From CAZRIE01 sp964600075 (GTDB lineage Bacteria > Bacteroidota > Bacteroidia > Flavobacteriales > Flavobacteriaceae): a DNA stretch of 12,077 nucleotides. A model generated the notes under the pieces. It was not told the DNA's origin, did no database searches, and worked only from the letters and a program-made list of their open reading frames with translations. The stretch is taken from positions 1 to 12,077 of the forward strand of contig CAZRIE010000126.1 in NCBI GenBank assembly GCA_964600075.1, in the 5' to 3' direction. Shown here piece after piece: positions 1 through 5,171 of this stretch. Position 1 is the first letter of the stretch; every line of letters begins with the position of its first letter. A program made the translations under genes and the position numbers.

Positions 1-27
1 GGCATCCCGATATAAAGTATGCGGCAT
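1..27 (-). CDS. Possible 5' end of a gene running off the left edge
   Basis: An ATG on the minus strand at 27-25 opens a frame of nine codons (MPHTLYRDA) that continues to the window edge without a stop. A Bacteroidota-like promoter lies directly upstream (TTG at 65-63, TATATTTT at 43-36), which would give a very short or absent leader. The fragment is too short for family assignment, and nine open codons are easily found by chance. Confidence 0.2.
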
Positions 28-35
28 GAAATCAC

Positions 36-65
36 AAAATATAAACGTCGGGTTAATAAATACAA
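36..65 (-). promoter_or_regulatory. Candidate housekeeping-type promoter reading off the left edge
   Basis: On the minus strand, TTG (65-63) is followed after 19 bases by TATATTTT (43-36) and then a G. Bacteroidota primary-sigma promoters have a TTG at about -33 and TAnnTTTG at about -7, so this is a near match with correct spacing. It ends about 9 bases before the ATG at 27. Such AT-rich matches are common by chance, so confidence is low. Confidence 0.25.
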
Positions 66-153
66 ATTTTCTGTTTTTGGCCCGAGACCAAAATGAAACC
101 GGCGAAATACCTCTATTACTCTGCCTCTAGGATAGTCGGTTTCAATAAATTCT

Positions 154-525
154 TTATTCAATTTCGGTGTGGCTTTTTTCAATCGCATCGTTCAGCATGT
201 TGCCATACATAATTTTCAGCGAATCTTTTTTCTTCGGATCTAGGCTGAGGTCATATAGTTTGTAGTGTTCCCGGAGGGTTTCTTTCTGTTCCTCGGGCGC
301 ATCCATTTTTTCAACGAGTTCCAAATAATTTGTGGCACCGCCCAAAGGGTTATCCGCTCCAGCACCGCCCAGATCAAATATCTGGCCGAACATCTTGGTC
401 TGCTCATCAAGTAGGTTCATTTGTTTTACGGTATCTGTTATTGCGTTTTCTTGCTCGGTTTGCGCTTGGCAGATTGTGGCGAAGCCAAAAGAGTAAATTG
501 TGAGTAAAGTTGTAAGTGTTTTCAT
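154..525 (-). CDS. Small secreted protein of unknown function, probable ECF-sigma target
   Basis: This 123-residue protein matches no family I recognise. Residues 1-22 form a signal peptide: a short Lys start, a hydrophobic stretch, and a cleavage region ending ICQAQ. There is no lipobox Cys at the junction, so the product is probably soluble in the periplasm or secreted. The mature part of about 100 residues is acidic and mostly predicted helical. It has a Gly/Ala-rich turn (LGGAGADNPLGGA, about residues 52-64) followed by a charged helix-rich C-terminus, and no Cys remains after the signal region. The ATG at 525 lies 25 bases past the end of a TGTTAACC-N15-CATTAAA element (579-550), which supports both this start and control by the neighbouring ECF sigma factor. 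It lies downstream of the 31-aa membrane protein on the same strand but has its own promoter copy. A role in envelope stress is inferred from regulation only. Confidence 0.75.
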   Translation of the reverse strand: MKTLTTLLTIYSFGFATICQAQTEQENAITDTVKQMNLLDEQTKMFGQIFDLGGAGADNPLGGATNYLELVEKMDAPEEQKETLREHYKLYDLSLDPKKKDSLKIMYGNMLNDAIEKSHTEIE

Positions 526-549
526 TATTTTTTGTTTTAGAATTTATAG

Positions 550-579
550 TTTAATGGTAAACCTATCTAAAGGTTAACA
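550..579 (-). promoter_or_regulatory. ECF-sigma promoter motif upstream of the 123-aa secreted protein
   Basis: Minus-strand TGTTAACC (579-572), a 15-base spacer, then CATTAAA (556-550). Both boxes and the spacing are identical to the elements in front of the sigma factor gene and the OmpA-domain gene. The AAC core of the upstream box is typical of -35 elements recognised by ECF sigma factors. The element starts 3 bases beyond the stop codon of the upstream 31-aa ORF and ends 25 bases before the target ATG. Confidence 0.8.
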
Positions 580-582
580 TGC

Positions 583-678
583 CTAGGCCATCTGTAATTG
601 AAATAGGATGTAAACGGTTATAATAAGGGCCAGTATCAAAACCCATTTTAGTAATTCTAGTTTTTCATAGGTGTTCAT
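583..678 (-). CDS. 31-aa single-pass small membrane protein
   Basis: A 96-base frame from ATG (678-676) to TAG (585-583) encodes 31 residues. The first 11 residues are polar and charged (MNTYEKLELLK). One hydrophobic helix follows (about residues 12-26: Trp, Val, Leu, Ile, Ala, Thr, Tyr, Phe), and a short polar tail QLQMA ends the protein. Its size falls below usual gene-calling limits. Support comes from the promoter-like element on the same strand (732-703), whose downstream box ends 25 bases before this ATG, exactly the spacing seen for the neighbouring 123-aa gene. I know no family for it. Single-helix small proteins of stress regulons often bind and modulate membrane complexes, and here the membrane anti-sigma or the anchored CHAT protein are natural partners, but that is inference. 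Chance occurrence of a short ORF is the main alternative. Confidence 0.65.
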   Translation of the reverse strand: MNTYEKLELLKWVLILALIITVYILFQLQMA

Positions 679-702
679 AAGTATTGGTTTTTTGGTTCGT
701 TA

Positions 703-732
703 CTTTATGGATGTATCTTCTCAGGGTTAACA
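703..732 (-). promoter_or_regulatory. ECF-sigma promoter motif upstream of the 31-aa membrane protein
   Basis: Minus-strand TGTTAACC (732-725), a 15-base spacer, then CATAAAG (709-703). The upstream box and spacing match the other three copies exactly; the downstream box differs at two positions from CATTAAA. It is divergent from the sigma factor promoter, 156 bases away, and points at the ATG at 678. Confidence 0.7.
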
Positions 733-794
733 CCTACTGTAAATTTTTTAGAAATGAAATATGGATAACGTAGCACCTTCAAACACATTGAGAC

Positions 795-812
795 TGTAGT
801 ATGATTACTACA
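795..812. promoter_or_regulatory. 18-bp dyad in the divergent control region, possible operator
   Basis: TGTAGTA (795-801) and TACTACA (806-812) are perfect inverted copies separated by TGAT. The dyad sits between the two divergent ECF-type promoters, 62 bases beyond the left one and 76 bases before the right one. A dimeric regulator could bind here, or the RNA could form a short hairpin. No U-tract follows, so it does not look like a terminator. Chance is possible for a 7-bp arm in AT-rich DNA. Confidence 0.35.
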
Positions 813-888
813 AGTACTGGTTTATAGGGAATTATCATGAATTTTGAGAAAGATCGCGTACAAAAAATGTTAAATTAGCTTCACCTAC

Positions 889-918
889 TGTTAACCTTCT
901 CAATAGACTTGCATTAAA
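889..918 (+). promoter_or_regulatory. Autoregulatory ECF-sigma promoter motif at the sigma factor gene
   Basis: Plus-strand TGTTAACC (889-896), a 15-base spacer, then CATTAAA (912-918). It is identical in boxes and spacing to the elements at 550-579 and 8838-8867, as expected if this ECF sigma transcribes its own operon. The last A of the downstream box is the first base of the first in-frame ATG of the sigma gene, so a transcript begun here would lack that ATG. Confidence 0.8.
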
Positions 919-1487
919 TGGAAACTGAACAGGCCGAGATAACACTCGAAGATTTGCGAAAAGGCTCTGACAATCTACTTAGAAGGGTATACGAAGAGAA
1001 TCGTGACAAGTTTTTGAACTTTGCCAGAAGATATAACTTGTCGGAAGACGAGAATATCGACATCTATCAAGATGCCTATGTCATTTTTTACGACAATGTA
1101 ATGAGCGGAAAAATAACAAGCTTTACAAGCAGCATTTCTACCTATCTGTTCTCAATCGGGAAATACCTCATTTTTGACCAGATGAGAAAGAACAAAAAAA
1201 CAGTAAGCGGCGATTTTGACCTATCATTGGTAGGTGCCACCGACGAGCAAACGGACAGCTTCGAAATTGCGCGGCCAGAACTTACCACCGAGCAGGCGTT
1301 GTTAAAAACACATTTTAGCACCTTGGGTGCGAAATGCCAAGAACTGTTAAGCCTTTTTTACTACCGTGGCTTCACTATAAAGGAAATTATGCAAACTGAA
1401 AACTATAATAGCGAGAACGTGGTAAAAGCCACAAAATCGCGCTGTATGAAAACATTAAGGGAACGAATCCAAGCAAATACCTACTGA
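918..1487 (+). CDS. ECF-type RNA polymerase sigma-70 family sigma factor
   Basis: Directs RNA polymerase to an alternative promoter set. The 189 residues have ECF architecture. Region 2 spans about residues 17-92, with a conserved helix around NIDIYQDAYVIFYDN and a DNA-contacting stretch near FDQMRKNKK. A variable linker follows, then region 4 at about 125-186 with a helix-turn-helix (ELLSLFYYRGFTIKEIM, then a basic recognition helix with KATKSRCMKTLRER). Region 1.1 and region 3 are absent. The membrane anti-sigma candidate starts 2 bases after the stop, so the two are co-transcribed. The element at 889-918 implies positive autoregulation. The annotated ATG overlaps the -10 box of that element. 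Either a second promoter exists or translation starts later, for example at the in-frame TTG at 954 (LRKG, residue 13), which would leave region 2 almost intact. The family is certain; the start is not. Confidence 0.93.
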   Translation: METEQAEITLEDLRKGSDNLLRRVYEENRDKFLNFARRYNLSEDENIDIYQDAYVIFYDNVMSGKITSFTSSISTYLFSIGKYLIFDQMRKNKKTVSGDFDLSLVGATDEQTDSFEIARPELTTEQALLKTHFSTLGAKCQELLSLFYYRGFTIKEIMQTENYNSENVVKATKSRCMKTLRERIQANTY

Positions 1488-1489
1488 TT

Positions 1490-2230
1490 ATGGACAAGCA
1501 ACTTTTATTATACAACTATTTTTCGAACCAGCTAACGGTCGAACAAGAAGAACTTTTCGAAGATCTGTTGAAAACCGATACGGATTTCAAACAGCAATTC
1601 GATTTTGAAAAAGACCTGAAGCAGGTCATTCGAAATAAAGAAACAAAAGACCTAAAAGGCAAATTGGCCGGATTCGAAAAAAATATTTCAAAAGATACCC
1701 CGGTAAGAGAGTTGCCCCGTACAGACTATCGAAAATGGGCCATGGCCGCTTCGGTAGCGCTACTGATAGGCTTGGGTTGGTTAGGGTACAATAATTTTTC
1801 CGGTTCCGATTACGGAAATCTCTATGACGAAAATTTTCAGCAATATCCGAATACTGTGTATGCGATAACCCGAGGCGATAACGATGATAACTCATTGGAG
1901 CGTAAAGCTTTTGTAGCCTATGAGACTGATGAGAACGTTAGTGCAATCGAATTTTTCGAAGAGCTTAAGACAACCGAGAATTCTGAGAACGTCACTTTTT
2001 ATTTGGCACAATCGTATCTGAAAAACGAACAGCCAAAGAAAGCTATAGTTTTCTTTGAAGAAGTTGTCTCTGGTAAAGGAGAATTTGCCCCTCAAGCTCT
2101 TTGGTATGCCGCGCTTTCCTACCTCAAGACGGATCAAAAAGAGAATGCCATGCAGGTATTAAAAGACTTGGTCGCAGATGGTAGGTATAAAAAAGCAGAA
2201 GCATCAGCAATCCTAAAAGAAGTGGAATAG
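1490..2230 (+). CDS. Membrane anti-sigma factor candidate with periplasmic TPR domain
   Basis: Probably sequesters the ECF sigma encoded 2 bases upstream and releases it on an envelope signal. The 246 residues divide into three parts. A cytoplasmic, acidic and helical N-terminus (1-80) begins LLYNYFSNQLTVEQEELFEDLL, resembling the short helical sigma-binding segments of anti-sigma proteins, but without a zinc-binding His/Cys motif. One transmembrane helix follows at about 84-99, after the basic TDYRK stretch. The C-terminal region (100-246) has about two to three TPR-like repeats (AIEFFEELKTTENSENVTFYLAQ, KKAIVFFEEVV, ALWYAALSYLKTDQKENAMQVL). Basic residues before the helix predict a cytoplasmic N-terminus and periplasmic TPRs. 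Sigma plus one-helix TPR protein is a common pairing in Bacteroidota. The gene converges on the CHAT gene with a 4-bp gap. Anti-sigma activity is inferred from position and architecture, not shown by a diagnostic motif. Confidence 0.8.
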   Translation: MDKQLLLYNYFSNQLTVEQEELFEDLLKTDTDFKQQFDFEKDLKQVIRNKETKDLKGKLAGFEKNISKDTPVRELPRTDYRKWAMAASVALLIGLGWLGYNNFSGSDYGNLYDENFQQYPNTVYAITRGDNDDNSLERKAFVAYETDENVSAIEFFEELKTTENSENVTFYLAQSYLKNEQPKKAIVFFEEVVSGKGEFAPQALWYAALSYLKTDQKENAMQVLKDLVADGRYKKAEASAILKEVE

Positions 2231-2234
2231 CCTT

Positions 2235-4991
2235 CTAGGAAATTGCTTTTTTCTTTTTGTTTAAGATATAAAGCACTAACAGTATTAGAATTCCAATTAC
2301 AAACCAGACCCAATAAGAGGATAGCAACCCTCCGGAACGGATCGGTGTATTATCCCCGATTACAATCAACGCACTCCAGTATGCCGGCGAAATTGTACTA
2401 CCGCGATACGTATCGATATAATCTATTTTGGCCTTGCGCATAGCGGCCGACTTGGTTGACCCTTTATCCAATTCTCTATAAAATGCGACCATAAGTTCTT
2501 TACTGCTCTTATCATTTGTTGACCATAAGGAAGACACAACACTTTTAGCTCCCGCATGGAAAAACCCTCGGGCCAGACTCATGGCGCCCTCCCCTTTTTT
2601 AAGTTCGCCGACCGAGGTGTTGCAGGCGCTTAGCACCACCATTTCTGCCTGGTTTTTGGTCGCATAAATTTCGTTCAAGAACATTTTCTCATCGCTAAAG
2701 GCAATCCAAGGGTCTGCATCTTCGCCGATGTCTGCATGGGTCGATAAATGCAGAATCTTAGTATTGTCAATATTTTCCATAAACTTGCCTTTTGTGGCTT
2801 CTCCGTTCAAGGCCACTTCCCCAGAAAATATTTTTTCGGCTTCCCCCACTTCGGCACTACTGAATAAAAGTTCGGGTAGGCCCAAACTGGCAAACTGAAC
2901 CGGTGCTATGGCGAACAGTTCTTTTTTAGCAGTACCCAAAACCCTTTTTTTCGCCTCTAAATATGACATGGAATAGGCGTAACGGATTTCAGTTTCCTCG
3001 ATGAGATAGGTGTTTGTATCATCATTCACCACGAAGGCTTCAAAGGGAATTTGTTGTAAAATATAATCGGTAACCAATAGCAGCTTTTTACCCTTTATTT
3101 TTTCGTGAACCTTTTCAGGTATCAATTGCTTAAAAACCTGATGCGAAAGGGTGTTATACGACGCCAGTTTATCGCGATTGGTAGCCAGATCGGTCAGTTG
3201 GCCGTAAAGGGTGACTATTTTTTCGTTGAGACTTTCAACATTGTCTAGTTTGAAGAATTCGGCTTGGTTTTTAGTTGTCAACAACCCGTAACCCTTTTCG
3301 TCGTTGAGAATGTATTGAAGCACCACTTCGTCTTCTGAAATAAACTTTGTTTTAAAATCGGGGTAGGGCAGTACGTCTACTTTCTTTTTGATATCGGCGT
3401 ACTCGGGGAAGGCCGTTGCCAATGAATCTACAAATGAGTTATAGACCCGTTTGTTTTCATACACTTCTCGTTTTACCGATTCAAGACTGTCGAGTGATGT
3501 CGATTCAAAATTCTTGAAATCGTTTTCCGACAAAAAAATAGCCTGTTTGAGTTTAAATTCGCGTTCGGCCATGGCATTGGGCAGCTTTGCGATTTCTTTG
3601 GCCTGTTCGTTCGAAATATCTTCTAATAGCAATAAAGCCTTGTTGCGTTCCATAAAATAATAGGCTTCTTCGGGTTTGTCGAGTAAATAACATACTTCTA
3701 CGGCTTTCGTATATAGAGAAGCCCCTTTCTCTCTCCAGAAAAGTTTCGATTGGTATTCGGTACTTTCCGATCGAATGATGTCGACCAATTGATCCGCTAG
3801 GGCAAAGGTTTTCAAAGCATGGGTCAAATGGTCTTTGTTACTATCGTATTCGTAGTATTTTAGCCATCCATTAGCTTTTGCGATGATATGGCCCAGTAAA
3901 AAGATTTTTTCAGTGGCGAGTTCTAAATCTTGAATTGCGGGTAGCTCTTTGAAATCTACTTTCTTTTTTTTATCTGTTGCCATAACAATGGACTTTTGAT
4001 AATTGAACAAGGTTTTTTTAAAATCAGTTTGGTCGAGGTAGAGGTCTCCTAGATTTTCATAAGGAAGGGAGTAGTCTTCAACCAAAGAATTCGCCCTTTG
4101 CAAATGTTTCAGAGCCTCATCGAAGTTGTTCAAATTCACTTGCGAATAGCCGATACTGTTGTGTATGTTTGCTATATCATTCGGACTTAGATCCATTGAG
4201 TCTTTTAGTACTTTTTTGTGTTTTGCTATTGCCAGTTTGTAGTTACCGGTCTCAAGCAACCGATTACCTTCTAAATGGTCGATACGCCTTCTAAATTGTC
4301 TATTTGTTTCTTCGAAACGACTCAAGAGGGAGTCTGCTTTTCTCAAGTTCAAACGTATCTCACTTGAAAATTCCTTTAGGCCCATTTCTGCGTAAGTCTC
4401 GGCCATTAAGATTTGGGCATCGATTATGTCGAAAGACGAACTACGGTAAGGTTTGGCCCCACTACTGAATGAAGTGATTTCTGAAAATTGATTTAAAGCT
4501 TTGTAGAAATCGCCGGTTGTGAGATAAAGGTAGCCTAGTTCAAGCCTTGCTTTTTGTCTCCATTCTACATCGCTTCCCTTTTCGGAAATAAAGGAAAAAG
4601 TGTCGCCAGCCTTATAAATTTCACCTTTTAAACGATAAAAAACACCGAGGTTGAAATATGTATTGTCTAACGAGCCGTTCTCCAGACCTTTTAATCTTGA
4701 CTTAATTTCAAGTGCCTTTTTGGTATAAAATATGGCGTTTTCAATATTACTATCTTCTCCAGTGTTCCACCATTGTTCGTGGTACCATTTATTGCCAAGA
4801 TCGTGATAGCAATCTGCCAATTGCTTTTGGGACATTTTTTTATCATTAGCAGTAAAGAATGAATCGATTTTTTGCTGAATTACTTCTTTCGTCTCATCAC
4901 TATAAATTATTTCGACAAGGGTTTCCTGCTGGGCTATGCATAAATAGCTAAAAAAGAAAAAAAGGAAACAGTTAAGTCTAACGTTTAACAT
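2235..4991 (-). CDS. Secreted, membrane-anchored TPR-CHAT protease
   Basis: CHAT domains are caspase-like cysteine peptidases. This 918-residue protein starts with a signal peptide (1-20, a Phe-rich core, then CIAQQ). A long helical repeat region with several TPRs runs from about 55 to 350 (for example around IHNSIGYSQVNLNNFDEALKHL and YENLGDLYLDQTDFKKTL), followed by a charged helical linker to about 560. The CHAT domain fills about 640-875. The catalytic pair is present: His752 in LHLSTHAD and Cys790 in VLSACNTSVGE, followed by GEGAMSLARGFFHAGA and the W-S-T-N and SPAYWSA motifs typical of the family. A transmembrane helix (about 893-910) and a KKKK tail end the protein, so repeats and protease should face the periplasm with a short cytoplasmic tail. 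Both catalytic residues are intact, so it is probably active. The substrate is unknown; the adjacent periplasmic TPR domain of the anti-sigma candidate is an obvious one to test. Confidence 0.9.
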   Translation of the reverse strand: MLNVRLNCFLFFFFSYLCIAQQETLVEIIYSDETKEVIQQKIDSFFTANDKKMSQKQLADCYHDLGNKWYHEQWWNTGEDSNIENAIFYTKKALEIKSRLKGLENGSLDNTYFNLGVFYRLKGEIYKAGDTFSFISEKGSDVEWRQKARLELGYLYLTTGDFYKALNQFSEITSFSSGAKPYRSSSFDIIDAQILMAETYAEMGLKEFSSEIRLNLRKADSLLSRFEETNRQFRRRIDHLEGNRLLETGNYKLAIAKHKKVLKDSMDLSPNDIANIHNSIGYSQVNLNNFDEALKHLQRANSLVEDYSLPYENLGDLYLDQTDFKKTLFNYQKSIVMATDKKKKVDFKELPAIQDLELATEKIFLLGHIIAKANGWLKYYEYDSNKDHLTHALKTFALADQLVDIIRSESTEYQSKLFWREKGASLYTKAVEVCYLLDKPEEAYYFMERNKALLLLEDISNEQAKEIAKLPNAMAEREFKLKQAIFLSENDFKNFESTSLDSLESVKREVYENKRVYNSFVDSLATAFPEYADIKKKVDVLPYPDFKTKFISEDEVVLQYILNDEKGYGLLTTKNQAEFFKLDNVESLNEKIVTLYGQLTDLATNRDKLASYNTLSHQVFKQLIPEKVHEKIKGKKLLLVTDYILQQIPFEAFVVNDDTNTYLIEETEIRYAYSMSYLEAKKRVLGTAKKELFAIAPVQFASLGLPELLFSSAEVGEAEKIFSGEVALNGEATKGKFMENIDNTKILHLSTHADIGEDADPWIAFSDEKMFLNEIYATKNQAEMVVLSACNTSVGELKKGEGAMSLARGFFHAGAKSVVSSLWSTNDKSSKELMVAFYRELDKGSTKSAAMRKAKIDYIDTYRGSTISPAYWSALIVIGDNTPIRSGGLLSSYWVWFVIGILILLVLYILNKKKKAIS

Positions 4992-5120
4992 GACAGTATG
5001 TATTCTGGTTAATACTGAATGGCGTGACGGATTAAAGTTTTTTCTTTTGAACAGCTTTTAAATATATATATAATTTTATGGTAAAGTCCCGATTTTCAAG
5101 GTGTAAATAGGTTATAAACA

Positions 5121-5157
5121 AAAGAAGCCCATGCAGAACATGGGCAACTTCTTTTTC
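5121..5157 (-). terminator. Intrinsic terminator after the S8 peptidase gene
   Basis: On the minus strand, GCCCATG and CATGGGC (5145-5139 and 5133-5127) form a perfect 7-bp stem around a 5-base loop. The stem is flanked by an A-rich left side and a TTCTTTTG right side that extends it and supplies a short U-tract. It begins about 15 bases after the S8 stop codon and separates that transcript from the CHAT gene, which therefore needs its own promoter within 4992-5120. Confidence 0.75.
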
Positions 5158-5171
5158 ACGGTGCTGAATTA

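Noticed and set aside
75..143. Inverted repeats TTTTGG/CCAAAA (75-93) and GAAACCG/CGGTTTC (95-143) as a terminator of the 123-aa gene
   Set aside because: The first lacks a U-tract and the second has a 35-base loop; neither is convincing as an intrinsic terminator.
837..878. Short ORF MNFEKDRVQKMLN in the divergent intergenic region
   Set aside because: Only 13 codons, no promoter-like element at a suitable distance and no distinctive composition; expected by chance.
4988..5014. TATTAACC followed by CATGTTA upstream of the CHAT gene as a fifth ECF promoter copy
   Set aside because: The upstream box has one mismatch, but the spacer is 14 rather than 15 and the downstream box matches only about 4 of 7 bases; it would also overlap the CHAT start codon with no alternative start nearby.
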